Shown here: positions 1-6,734 of the stretch, piece by piece | How the letters are laid out: each line of letters begins with the position of its first letter | How positions within the stretch are numbered: the first letter of the stretch is position 1 | NCBI GenBank assembly: GCA_900553335.1 | Contig: USCU01000066.1 | Location: 1-6,743, forward strand | Direction: 5' to 3' | DNA length: 6,743 nucleotides | From: an uncultured Ruminococcus sp. | Lineage (GTDB): Bacteria; Bacillota; Clostridia; Oscillospirales; Ruminococcaceae | The notes under the pieces: generated by a model | Seen by the model: the letters and a program-made list of their open reading frames with translations, nothing else | The model's database searches: none | Told to the model about the DNA's origin: nothing | Made by a program: the position numbers and the translations under genes

Positions 1-53
1 GCTTCCTGCTGTTCAGTGCCGGTAAATGGAATCGAACAAGTTTTTGCTGCCAT
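1..53 (-). CDS. N-terminal fragment of a gene leaving the window; possibly a NuoE/HndA-like subunit
   Basis: An ATG at 53-51 on the minus strand is preceded by a perfect Shine-Dalgarno, AAGGAGG at 67-61, with a 7-nt spacer. The reading frame stays open to the window edge and gives MAAKTCSIPFTGTEQQE. The ribosome site makes a real start very likely. The product is uncertain: a short start of the form 'PF-x-GT-x-EQE' is what I associate with clostridial NuoE/HndA-type thioredoxin-like [2Fe-2S] subunits of NADH-dependent hydrogenases and oxidoreductases. That is a memory-based resemblance over 17 residues, and no iron-sulfur ligands are in view. No clear -35/-10 pair was found upstream; TATACA at 81-76 on the minus strand is a possible -10 without a good -35. 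Confidence 0.6.
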   Translation of the reverse strand, partial: MAAKTCSIPFTGTEQQE

Positions 54-437
54 TATTTAACCTCCTTAAAAAATTTGTATACAGCACGGTGTTTTGACCG
101 TTGACACAATCTAATATCAAATTCGGCTTAATCTATTTGTACTGTAGAATTTTGTTAACCCATGCTTACACATATACCATTATAACAAAAAACGATGTTT
201 TTTGCTATTATCGACTTGACCTAAAATTACTCAAATTATTGTGCAAATTTGCTAATATGTATAATTTTATATGGGATTTAGCGCAATATCAAAGCCCGCA
301 TATGGCTAAAATGTTGCATAATATAGCATTATGACTATGATTTCATATCAAACATTGTGCATAGTGACGATATTTACAAATGTTTGCAATATAAAAAAAC
401 ACATATGATATATATTTATGAAAGGAGAACCTTGGAA

Positions 438-539
438 ATGACAATAGCCAGTCATATAAAAACGTATATGCAATCATTCCATTTTTGCATTTTACATTTT
501 ATTAGACATATGATATACTCATGGTTGGAAAAATTATGA
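438..539 (+). CDS. Possible 33-residue small peptide gene
   Basis: The ATG at 438 is preceded by AAAGGAG (421-427) with a 10-nt spacer, slightly long but workable. The frame ends with TGA at 537-539, 28 bases before the terminator hairpin. The 33-residue peptide has a polar N-terminus, a hydrophobic and aromatic middle with several histidines (about residues 14-30, FHFCILHFIRHMIYSWL), and a charged end (EKL). This could be an amphipathic or membrane-associated helix. I do not recognise it. Ribosome site, short frame and adjacent terminator together are more than chance alone suggests, but the frame is short, the DNA is extremely AT-rich and no antisense RNA or known homologue is evident. It may simply be part of a non-coding transcript. 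Confidence 0.28.
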   Translation: MTIASHIKTYMQSFHFCILHFIRHMIYSWLEKL

Positions 540-566
540 ATTTCTGACGTACCCCACCATATATTG

Positions 567-600
567 AAAGCCCCGAGGATTTTTTTCTTCGGGGTTTTTC
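567..600 (+). terminator. Rho-independent terminator upstream of the phosphatase gene
   Basis: CCCCGAGGA (571-579) pairs with TCTTCGGGG (586-594), giving nine pairs with one G-U around a six-T loop. It is preceded by GAAAG and followed by TTTTTCTTTT, so the stem can extend by A-U pairs. On the plus strand this is a textbook intrinsic terminator. It ends whatever is transcribed through 272-566, or it acts as an attenuator before the phosphatase gene. ACCCC at 551-555 could pair alternatively with GGGGT at 591-595, but much more weakly. Confidence 0.88.
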
Positions 601-655
601 TTTTAAAAAACGGCTTCTAAGCTTTAAACTTGATTTTAAAAAGGAGTGTAAAAGT

Positions 656-1192
656 GTGAAAATTATTTTTGCGAGGCATGGACAGACTGATTATAATGTA
701 GAAGAGAGGGTTTGCGGAATAAGCAGAGCTGTGCTTACCGATGTTGGAAAACAGCAAGCAAGAGCGCTTGGCGAAAAGCTTAAGGAAAAAGATGTTGATA
801 TTATAATCTGCTCACCTCTTCAGCGTGCTGTTGATACGGCAAAGCTTGCAAATGAAACGCTTAATAAGGAAATAATTATAGATGAACGATTTACCGAATG
901 GGATTACGGAAGTTACGAAGGTATAAAGTTATAAGATGTTTTTGACGAGTTCCAAAAGGCGAAGCTTCAGTTCGGCGTAAGACTTGGCGGAGGTGAGTCT
1001 GTAATGGAGCTTTCGCACAGGGTTTTTTGTGCTATCGACGATATACGGAAGAGATACAGTGACAAAACGATACTCATAGTGTGTCACGGCGGTATTTGCA
1101 GAGTTGCAAAAATGTATTTTGAAGATATGACTATGAATGATTTTGAGCATTTTTTTATGGAGAACGGAGAAATAATTGAGTATTTTCTATAA
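656..1192 (+). pseudogene. Histidine phosphatase (phosphoglycerate mutase-like) gene interrupted by an in-frame TAA
   Basis: The GTG start at 656 follows AAGGAG (641-646) with a 9-nt spacer. The first 92 codons encode a histidine phosphatase N-terminus: the RHG motif with catalytic His8 (FARHGQTDYN), Arg57 in SPLQRAVDTA, and the acid Glu81 in TEWDYGSYEG. Codon 93 (932-934) is TAA. Reading continues in the same frame with DVFDEFQKAK, LGGGES and the second catalytic histidine, His144 in VCHGGICR, to TAA at 1190-1192. Without the stop the protein would be 178 residues, a normal single-domain size for the superfamily. The N-terminal fragment alone lacks the second histidine and should be inactive. 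A single base change (for example GAA to TAA at 932) would explain it. A shift of frame is excluded because both halves share one frame. Family members dephosphorylate sugar phosphates, alpha-ribazole phosphate and other substrates; which one applies here cannot be read. A sequencing error is possible. Confidence 0.88.
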
Positions 1193-1221
1193 AGAAACAG
1201 CTAAAATTATGGCAATTCTGC

Positions 1222-1250
1222 TTGACTTTTTTAGAATAAATCTGTATAAT
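1222..1250 (+). promoter_or_regulatory. Sigma-A type promoter of secDF
   Basis: TTGACT (1222-1227) and TATAAT (1245-1250) are separated by exactly 17 bases, close to the full vegetative consensus. The predicted transcription start is near 1257, giving a leader of about 65 nt before the TTG start of secDF. It means secDF does not depend on transcription from the broken phosphatase gene, although no terminator separates the two. Confidence 0.85.
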
Positions 1251-1263
1251 GATAAAATGAATG

Positions 1264-1287
1264 TGCAACAAAATTTATATTGTTGCA
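1264..1287 (+). promoter_or_regulatory. 8-bp inverted repeat in the secDF leader
   Basis: TGCAACAA (1264-1271) and TTGTTGCA (1280-1287) form a perfect inverted repeat around an 8-base AT-rich spacer. It begins about 7 nt after the predicted transcription start, where it could act as a repressor operator or as a hairpin near the 5' end of the mRNA. It lacks a following T-run, so it is not an intrinsic terminator. No regulator is identifiable from the sequence. Confidence 0.5.
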
Positions 1288-1321
1288 GATGATCGAAATT
1301 TAGAATTGGGAGGAAGTAAAG

Positions 1322-3631
1322 TTGCGTAGAGTGAAAAAGCCCGTTTTCTTTATTGTCGTAGCTGTTATTGCTATATTGGCTTATCTTACAATGTTCGGCA
1401 TTCACGGACAGTACGGCGATACAAGAGTAACATATATTAAGGGCGTTGATGAGATCAGATGGGGTATTGATATCCAAGGAGGAGTAAACGCTACTTTTGA
1501 ACCTGCTGACGGTTATGACGCTTCTGCGGATGACATGAATGCGGCAAAGAGCCTCATTGAGCAGAGATTGGTTTTTAACAATATAACAGACAGTACGGTT
1601 TATGTTGATGAAAACGAGAAAAGAGTTGTTGTTGAGTTCCCTTGGCAGGCAGGAGATACGGATTTTGACCCTGAAGCTGCTATTAAGGAGCTTGGAGAAA
1701 GTGCGATCCTTACATTCAGAGAGGGAGCGCAGGACCCTGACGGAACAGTAATTTTAACCGGAGAACATGTTAAAAATGCTGAGGCAGGATATCAGCAGAA
1801 CGACCAAACAGGTTCAAACGATGTCGTAGTAAGTCTTGAATTTGATGATGAGGGTACTAAAGCCTTTGCTGAGGCTACATCAAGGCTTGCAGGAAGCGGA
1901 AGTATTTCGATTTACATGGACGATGAATGTCTGTCATATCCTACAGTAAATTCAGCCATCACTGACGGAAAATGCGTTATTGAGGGTAACTTTACATACG
2001 ACGAAGCGAATAAGCTCGCCAACAATATCGAAGCCGGCTCGCTTCCGTTTAAGCTTGAAGCAACGGGAACAAGCATCGTTTCGCCGACTTTGGGCGGAGG
2101 AGCGCTTGATTCGATTTTGATCGCAGGCGTAATTGCTTTCGTTCTCATCGCAATTTATATGATAGTTGTTTATCGCCTTGCAGGTGTTGTTGCTACAATT
2201 TCGCTATTTGGACAGGTTGTATGTACAATAGCTGCGATTTCAGGATTTTTCCCGAACATTTCAAGTTTTACGCTTACAATCCCAGGTATTGCAGGTATTA
2301 TCCTTGCAGTCGGAATGGGCGTTGATGCAAACGTTGTAACATTTGAAAGAGTAAAGGAAGAGCTTAAAAACGGAAAGACCTTAAACGGAGCTATTGAAGT
2401 TGGATTTAAAAAGGCATGGAGCGCTGTATTTGACAGTAACATTACAGTTGTATTTGTCGCAATAATCCTTATGGGAGCATTCGGACCTACAGACAGCTTG
2501 TTTGCAAAGCTTCTTAACTTTGTATTCTTCCCGTTCGGAGCTTCTACAGCAGGAACAATCTATTCACTGGGATATACGCTCCTAGTCGGAATCATATTAA
2601 ACTTCATATTCGGAATTTTTGCAACAAGACTTATGCTTTCGGCATTGTCAAAGTTTAAGTGCTTCAAAAAGCCAAGTCTTTACGGATTAAGACAAAAGGC
2701 AAAAGAACTTAAGACTCTTAATGTTTACGCAAGGAGAAAAATTTTCTATATAGTATCTGTTGTTATAATTGCAGCTGCAGCTTTAGTTTCTGTAATCGGC
2801 GGAGTTGACCTTGCAATTGAGTTTAAGGGCGGAACGCTGATAGAATACTCTTATGAGGGCGACATTGACACAAAGGCTGTCGAAGATGCAGTAAACGAGG
2901 CGATCGGAGAGTCTGTAACTGTAAAGACCGGAGAGAGCATGGCAAACGATTCTAAGACTGTTACTTTGTCGTTCGCTTCAAAAGATGGACTCACAAATAC
3001 AAAACAGACAACTCTTACAACTGCTTTGCAGGAGAAGTTTGCTGATAACAAACTTGAGGTTTACTCATCAAGTGACGTTTCACCGTCAAACGGTAAGGAA
3101 TTTTTCCTGAAGTGTTTTGTAGCGGTAGCATTTGCTGCGGTAATTATGATTATCTACATCGGCTTCAGATTCAGAAAGATCGGCGGTATCTCTGCCGGAT
3201 GTATGGCAGTAGTTGCGCTTATCCATGATGCGCTTATGGTATTTGCATGCTTTGCATTCTTCAGATTTGATATAGACGATAACTTTATGGCGGTAATCCT
3301 CACAATTTTGGGATACTCCATAAACGCTACTATTATCATTTATGATAGAATCAGAGAGAATAAGCGCCTTTATGGTAAGAAGCCTCTTGATGAGCTTGTA
3401 AATATGTCAGTCACACAAACGATCGGCAGATCTGTTCATACAAATGTAACTACGATTATTTCGATGGCAACTGTATGTGTAGTTTGCTTGATAACAGGAG
3501 TTACAACGATAATTCCGTTTGTATTCCCAATCATTATAGGAATGCTTGCCGGAGTTTACTCCTCGAACGTGGTTGCTCCTACACTTTGGGTAATGCTTCA
3601 AAACAGAAAGGCTGCCAAGGAGAAAAAGTAG
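1322..3631 (+). CDS. secDF: Fused SecD-SecF protein translocase membrane subunit
   Basis: SecDF is an auxiliary complex of the Sec translocase in the cytoplasmic membrane. It is an RND-type protein that uses the proton gradient to help pull exported proteins out. The 769 residues hold both halves in one chain. SecD half: N-terminal membrane helix (about 7-27), the D1-like motif WGIDIQGG (47-54), a large extracytoplasmic P1 region (about 55-250), then five helices with GMGVDANVVTFERVKEEL (331-348), keeping the key Asp335. SecF half: helix about 472-495, VDLAIEFKGG (495-504), a second external loop, then helices from about 596 with GYSINATIIIYDRIREN (664-680) and the conserved Arg703 in TIGRSVHTN. 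The position usually Asp in the SecF motif (GYSxND) is Ala669 here. The TTG start is chosen because GGGAGG (1308-1313) lies 8 nt upstream; the next in-frame GTG at 1331 is too far. The stop is TAG. Length is close to, slightly above, Bacillus SecDF. Confidence 0.96.
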   Translation: MRRVKKPVFFIVVAVIAILAYLTMFGIHGQYGDTRVTYIKGVDEIRWGIDIQGGVNATFEPADGYDASADDMNAAKSLIEQRLVFNNITDSTVYVDENEKRVVVEFPWQAGDTDFDPEAAIKELGESAILTFREGAQDPDGTVILTGEHVKNAEAGYQQNDQTGSNDVVVSLEFDDEGTKAFAEATSRLAGSGSISIYMDDECLSYPTVNSAITDGKCVIEGNFTYDEANKLANNIEAGSLPFKLEATGTSIVSPTLGGGALDSILIAGVIAFVLIAIYMIVVYRLAGVVATISLFGQVVCTIAAISGFFPNISSFTLTIPGIAGIILAVGMGVDANVVTFERVKEELKNGKTLNGAIEVGFKKAWSAVFDSNITVVFVAIILMGAFGPTDSLFAKLLNFVFFPFGASTAGTIYSLGYTLLVGIILNFIFGIFATRLMLSALSKFKCFKKPSLYGLRQKAKELKTLNVYARRKIFYIVSVVIIAAAALVSVIGGVDLAIEFKGGTLIEYSYEGDIDTKAVEDAVNEAIGESVTVKTGESMANDSKTVTLSFASKDGLTNTKQTTLTTALQEKFADNKLEVYSSSDVSPSNGKEFFLKCFVAVAFAAVIMIIYIGFRFRKIGGISAGCMAVVALIHDALMVFACFAFFRFDIDDNFMAVILTILGYSINATIIIYDRIRENKRLYGKKPLDELVNMSVTQTIGRSVHTNVTTIISMATVCVVCLITGVTTIIPFVFPIIIGMLAGVYSSNVVAPTLWVMLQNRKAAKEKK

Positions 3632-3654
3632 TATTTAAAACGTATAATAAAAAC

Positions 3655-3690
3655 AGGACGAGGCTTAAATTAATAAGCTTCGTCCTTTTT
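3655..3690. terminator. Bidirectional rho-independent terminator between secDF and the GNAT gene
   Basis: AGGACGAGGCTTA (3655-3667) pairs with TAAGCTTCGTCCT (3674-3686), 13 pairs with one G-U on the plus strand, loop AATTAA. It is followed by TTTTT on the plus strand. The A-run before it (around 3645-3653) becomes a T-run on the minus strand. It lies 24 bases after the secDF stop and 23 bases after the acetyltransferase stop, so it fits as a shared terminator for two convergent transcription units. Confidence 0.9.
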
Positions 3691-3712
3691 ATTGCTTGCT
3701 GCGGAAAATGTT

Positions 3713-4144
3713 CTAACGATTTTTATTCCAAGTAAAAGTGTATTCCGGCTCTTTAGTCAGTTCATCTAAACTTTCAGAAGTTCTTGTTAAGCCCTCCTTG
3801 AGATAAAACTTCACCGCCCGGTTGTTTTTCTTATAAACATTAAGATAAAACGAGGGGTAAATTTCCTTGATATAGGAAAGGAGGCTTTTGCCGATTCCCG
3901 TAGAACGGACAGACTGATCTACAAAAATCCCGGCAAGATAATTCCCTGTCATGCCGGCAAACCCTAAAACTTTTCCGTTATGGTCCTCGTATACAAAAAC
4001 GGTTGCTTTTAAAAGCTCGTTTTGTACGGACATATAATTTGCTTCCCAATACTCTTTTGGAATGAAGTTATGTGCGTCAATATTCCCTTCTAGCCAAATC
4101 TTCATGACTTGTTTTGTGTCGTTTATACTAAATCTTCGAATCAT
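3713..4144 (-). CDS. GNAT-family N-acetyltransferase (YiaC/YjaB-like)
   Basis: A 143-residue single-domain GNAT protein that would transfer an acetyl group from acetyl-CoA to an amine. The start has IKxWLEG..AHNFI..EYW (residues about 15-33), which resembles the opening of E. coli YiaC and YjaB from memory. The central strand LAGIFVDQSVR is followed by the acetyl-CoA pyrophosphate loop R-S-T-G-I-G-K (80-86). LNVYKKNNRAVKFYLKEG (101-118) is the usual C-terminal motif, with Tyr114 the likely general acid. YiaC and YjaB are reported protein-lysine acetyltransferases in E. coli, but small GNATs vary and the substrate here is unknown. AGGAG (4156-4152) lies 7 nt before the ATG. The gene starts 35 nt after the araD stop on the same strand and is followed by the terminator, so it is probably the last gene of the kinase-araD operon. 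Confidence 0.88.
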   Translation of the reverse strand: MIRRFSINDTKQVMKIWLEGNIDAHNFIPKEYWEANYMSVQNELLKATVFVYEDHNGKVLGFAGMTGNYLAGIFVDQSVRSTGIGKSLLSYIKEIYPSFYLNVYKKNNRAVKFYLKEGLTRTSESLDELTKEPEYTFTWNKNR

Positions 4145-4179
4145 TTCTTAGCTCCTGTTTTGGAATGAAAGGATCGTTT

Positions 4180-4878
4180 TTAGGTGTTTTGTCCGTAATA
4201 AGCGTTTTTGCCGTGTTTTCGGAAATAATGCTTATCCTGAAGCTCTTTTGGTGCAGGAGCAGCAGAAGAGTTTATAAGCTCGGTGCGGTATGCCATTTTT
4301 GCGATCTCTTCCAGCACTACAGCGCATTCAACTGCTTTTAAAGCTGTAGTTCCCCAGGTAAACGGACCGTGATTTTTGCAAAGCACCGCAGGAGTTGCCA
4401 AAGGGACAAGCGAGCGTTTTTTAAATTCCTCAGCAATTAAAAGCCCTGTGTTGACTTCGTAGTTTTGTTCGATTTCTTCTTTGGTAAGGCATCTCACGCA
4501 CGGAACATTTCCGTATATATAATCCGCATGGGTAGTTCCGTAGCAGGGAATATCTCTTCCCGACTGCGCCCAGGAGGTTGCGTATGACGAATGTGTGTGA
4601 ACGATCCCGCCTATGTTTTTAAAAGCTTTATAAAGTTCAATGTGCGTGGGTGTGTCGGAGGAGGGATTAAGACTTCCTTCAACTTTGTTTCCGTTTAGAT
4701 CCATAACCACCATGTCATCAGGTGATAAAAGGTCATATTCAACGCCGCTCGGTTTTATTACAAAGCAGCCCGATTCACGGTCTATTGCACTTACATTTCC
4801 CCATGTAAAGGTTACAAGTCCGTATTTTGGCAAAAGCATATTTGCTTTATAGACCTCTTCTTTTAGTTTTTCAAGCAT
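4180..4878 (-). CDS. araD: L-ribulose-5-phosphate 4-epimerase
   Basis: AraD converts L-ribulose 5-phosphate to D-xylulose 5-phosphate in the cytoplasm, the step that delivers L-arabinose carbon to the pentose phosphate pathway. The 232 residues match the E. coli enzyme (231) closely throughout, from the N-terminal [15 protein letters not shown] to the C-terminal [16 protein letters not shown]. The class II aldolase fold residues are in place: zinc ligands His94 and His96 (IVHTHSS) and His170 (CKNHGPF), with Asp75 in SSDTPTH matching a further metal-site residue; phosphate-binding loops TWGN (25-28) and SSDTPTH (73-79); catalytic Asp119 (THADY) and Tyr228 (AYYGQ). The ATG is preceded by AGGAG (4890-4886) at 7 nt. 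This Shine-Dalgarno overlaps the TAG stop of the kinase, so translation is probably coupled. The related AraD-type enzymes UlaF and SgbE are possible, but the kinase neighbour and the close match favour arabinose. Confidence 0.95.
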   Translation of the reverse strand: MLEKLKEEVYKANMLLPKYGLVTFTWGNVSAIDRESGCFVIKPSGVEYDLLSPDDMVVMDLNGNKVEGSLNPSSDTPTHIELYKAFKNIGGIVHTHSSYATSWAQSGRDIPCYGTTHADYIYGNVPCVRCLTKEEIEQNYEVNTGLLIAEEFKKRSLVPLATPAVLCKNHGPFTWGTTALKAVECAVVLEEIAKMAYRTELINSSAAPAPKELQDKHYFRKHGKNAYYGQNT

Positions 4879-4888
4879 TTTTTCTCTC

Positions 4889-6475
4889 CTAAATGTATTT
4901 TGAAGCGTTTTGTTCCAGCATTAACGCTTTCTTGTAGCTTTCCATAAACTTCTCAAATCCTGAAACATCCTCGCTGCAAGGCTCTATGTCTACAGTTTTG
5001 CTATCGGCAAAAACCTTTTTGCTTAAGAAATCTGACAAGACGGTTTCTTCATCATTCATAAAAGCTGCTAAAAGAGCCATTCCCCAAGCTCCGCCCTCAC
5101 CTGCTTCTGCTGTAACGCTTGTTTTAACATTTGCTGCCGCAGCCATTATCCTCTGACCGACCTCAGGAGTCTTGAAAAACCCACCGTGGCAGTTAAGCTT
5201 GTCGATAGCAACATTTTCTTCATCAAACAGTATATCAAGACCGATCTTAAGTGCTCCTAGAGCGGAATACATATGCGCTCTCATGAGGTTTGAAAGTGTA
5301 AACGAGGAATTTTCTCTTCTTATAAAAAGGGGACGTCCGCTTTCTGTTTCGGTTATGTTTTCTCCTGAAATATATCCGTAAGGCAAAAGACCTCCGCAGT
5401 CCTTTTCTCCTGACAAGGCGGATCGGTATAATGTGCTGTAAAGCTCGTCCGGAGTTACGTTTTTACCGAAAGCTTTTAAGACGTCGTCAAACAATACCGC
5501 CCACGAATTTATTTCTGAGGTGCAATTGTTTGCATGAACCATAGCTACAGGCACTCCGTCAGGCGTAGCAACGATATCTATCTGAGGATATACCTTGTTT
5601 AAGTTCTTTTCAAGTACTACCATTGCAAAAACCGAAGTTCCGGCAGATACGTTTCCTGTTCGTTTCGATACGCTGTCAGTCGCAACCATGCCCGTTCCGG
5701 CATCACCCTCAGGAGGGCATAGAGGAATGCCCGGTGAAAGCTTGCCGCTTGGATCAAGTAAAGCAGCTCCTTCTTTTGTAAGGTGTCCTGCACATTCTCC
5801 TGCGGTTAAAATGTTTGGAAAAATGTCCGAAACAGTAAAGTTGTAACCGCTTTCCCTGACAAGCTTATTGAACTTATCTTCCATTTCTTTGTTGTAGTAA
5901 AGCGTTTTGGAATCAATAGGGAACATTCCTGAAGCATCTCCTATTCCCAAAACGTTTTCGCCTGTCAAAAGGTAATGAACATATCCTGCGAGAGTTGTAA
6001 CCTTTTTTAAGCTTAACAAATGAGGCTCTTTGTTAAGTATTGCCTGATAAAGGTGCGAAACGCTCCACCTTTCGGGAATGTTAAATTCTAAAAGCTTGGA
6101 AAGCTTCTTTGAAGCCTGAGCTGTAGTATTATTTCGCCATGTGCGAAACGACGTAAGAAGTTCATCGTTTTTATCAAGCGCAATATATCCGTGCATCATA
6201 GCGCTTATCCCGATAGCTCCTGTTTTTTCTAGATGAATATCGTATTTACTTTTGATATCTTCGCTTAGTGAGCGATATGCGCTTTGAAGCCCTGAAATAA
6301 TATCTTCCTTTGAATAAGTCCATATTCCGTCTTGAAGCTTGTTCTCCCATGTATGGCTTCCCGATGCAAGGCACTGGTTGCCAGAACCTATAAGCACTGC
6401 TTTTATTCTTGTTGAACCGAATTCGATTCCAATAGCGGTTTTTGCCGATTTGATATCGTTTATTTCCTGCTGCAT
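4889..6475 (-). CDS. FGGY-family carbohydrate kinase, probable L-ribulokinase
   Basis: ATP-dependent sugar kinase of 528 residues with the FGGY actin-like two-domain fold. Visible motifs: the first phosphate loop [12 protein letters not shown] (15-26); SAMMHGY (91-97) of the sugar site; RTWRNN (111-116); [13 protein letters not shown] (254-266) with probable catalytic Asp258; the second phosphate region [12 protein letters not shown] (274-285); and nucleotide-domain motifs [17 protein letters not shown] (429-445) and [12 protein letters not shown] (460-471). The loop has Glu18 where most FGGY kinases have Asp. The start is ATG with AGGAGG (6486-6481) five bases away. It is followed by araD with only 10 bases between, which points to L-ribulose phosphorylation. 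This type is commonly labelled xylulokinase-like or simply FGGY kinase, and it is not a close match to the E. coli AraB sequence I remember. A non-orthologous clostridial ribulokinase (AraK) has been described in C. acetobutylicum, and this may be of that kind. Xylulokinase activity cannot be excluded. Confidence 0.9.
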   Translation of the reverse strand: MQQEINDIKSAKTAIGIEFGSTRIKAVLIGSGNQCLASGSHTWENKLQDGIWTYSKEDIISGLQSAYRSLSEDIKSKYDIHLEKTGAIGISAMMHGYIALDKNDELLTSFRTWRNNTTAQASKKLSKLLEFNIPERWSVSHLYQAILNKEPHLLSLKKVTTLAGYVHYLLTGENVLGIGDASGMFPIDSKTLYYNKEMEDKFNKLVRESGYNFTVSDIFPNILTAGECAGHLTKEGAALLDPSGKLSPGIPLCPPEGDAGTGMVATDSVSKRTGNVSAGTSVFAMVVLEKNLNKVYPQIDIVATPDGVPVAMVHANNCTSEINSWAVLFDDVLKAFGKNVTPDELYSTLYRSALSGEKDCGGLLPYGYISGENITETESGRPLFIRRENSSFTLSNLMRAHMYSALGALKIGLDILFDEENVAIDKLNCHGGFFKTPEVGQRIMAAAANVKTSVTAEAGEGGAWGMALLAAFMNDEETVLSDFLSKKVFADSKTVDIEPCSEDVSGFEKFMESYKKALMLEQNASKYI

Positions 6476-6505
6476 AATTTCCTCCTAATTAGTTTAGCTA
6501 AGGAC

Positions 6506-6534
6506 ATTGTAGCACATAACGCTATGCTTTTCAA
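6506..6534 (-). promoter_or_regulatory. Promoter of the kinase-araD-GNAT operon
   Basis: Read on the minus strand: TTGAAA (6534-6529), a 17-base spacer, then TGC plus TACAAT (-10 at 6511-6506), an extended -10 promoter. The start of transcription should be near 6499, leaving a short leader of about 25 nt to the ATG. An 8-bp palindrome TTAGCTAA (6494-6501) sits on the predicted start and could be part of an operator for a sugar-responsive repressor such as AraR. I see no convincing catabolite-response (cre) site. Confidence 0.8.
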
Positions 6535-6571
6535 GGAGTCTTTGAGCTAATCCGCATTAATTTAAATCGGA

Positions 6572-6734
6572 GCAATGCTCTGCTTTGCTCGCAAGGAGCA
6601 GAGCGTGGCGTCTGATTGCAACCTGCGCAGGGAGTGTTAGCTCCTCAGGGTTTCAGTGGGAGATTATAACTCCCACTGAAATTCTGAAATGGAACCCGCC
6701 GCCTAAAGAGGCGGGGGACATCTGCGCTTAGGTT
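6572..6734 (+). ncRNA. Candidate structured RNA, multi-branch fold, family unknown
   Basis: The stretch folds into nested helices on the plus strand. GCAAT (6572-6576) pairs with ATTGC (6615-6619) and encloses a hairpin GCTCTGCT/AGCAGAGC (6577-6584 with 6597-6604). Directly after, AACC (6620-6623) pairs with GGTT (6731-6734), and GCGCAGG (6625-6631) pairs with TCTGCGC (6721-6727). Together these close a junction holding two hairpins: TCAGGGTTTCAGTGGGAG (6645-6662) with its partner at 6670-6687 (18 pairs, two G-U), and CCGCCT/AGGCGG (6699-6704 with 6709-6714). A smaller alternative hairpin GGGAG/CTCCT (6630-6634 with 6641-6645) competes slightly. Several pairs are G-U on the plus strand and would be A-C on the minus, which favours plus-strand transcription. 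It is more G+C-rich than neighbouring intergenic DNA. I do not recognise an Rfam family. Alternatives are a leader RNA of a gene to the right, or an element-associated guide RNA. Confidence 0.5.

Larger units (their letters stand above)
54..655. other. AT-rich intergenic interval
   Basis: About 600 bases between the divergent left-edge gene and the phosphatase gene, very poor in G+C (about 28% over 101-200). Longer reading frames at 101-334 and 357-539 have TTG or GTG starts without ribosome sites and low-complexity translations, so they are not called. Visible elements are: a short inverted repeat ACGGT/ACCGT (86-90 and 97-101); a perfect TATAAT (260-265) with only a poor -35 (TTGTGC at 239-244, 15-nt spacer); a weak AT-rich inverted repeat CATAAT/ATTATG (317-322 and 328-333); a 12-bp direct repeat ACATATGATATA (401-412 and 506-517); a possible small peptide gene (438-539); and a strong terminator. 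Transcription from near 272 to the terminator would give an RNA of roughly 330 nt. Confidence 0.6.

Noticed and set aside
101..130. Perfect -35 TTGACA at 101-106
   Set aside because: No acceptable -10 at 16-18 bases downstream.
151..160. TTGTTAAC as a Rex (redox repressor) operator near the possible NuoE-like gene
   Set aside because: Only a half-site; the second arm TTAACAA is missing at the right distance.
101..334. 77-codon open frame in the AT-rich interval
   Set aside because: TTG start without a ribosome site, translation of low-complexity AT-rich type, no recognisable domain.
401..517. 12-bp direct repeat ACATATGATATA as a mobile-element target duplication
   Set aside because: The repeat is all-AT-rich, only about 100 bases apart, with no inverted ends or transposase between; probably composition.
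929..1150. Minus-strand open frame opposite the phosphatase gene
   Set aside because: It is antisense to codons that carry clear phosphatase motifs and has no ribosome site; a shadow frame.
656..1192. Frameshift or alternative genetic code as explanation of the split phosphatase
   Set aside because: Both halves are in the same frame, so no shift is needed. TAA ends araD and this gene, so it is a normal stop here.
6512..6528. Imperfect palindrome GCACATAACGCTATGC in the spacer of the operon promoter as an operator
   Set aside because: The arms need a one-base insertion to match and only about five bases pair; too weak.
6561..6729. Open plus-strand frame through the structured region
   Set aside because: It lacks a start codon with a ribosome site and its translation resembles no protein; the base pairing pattern explains the sequence better.
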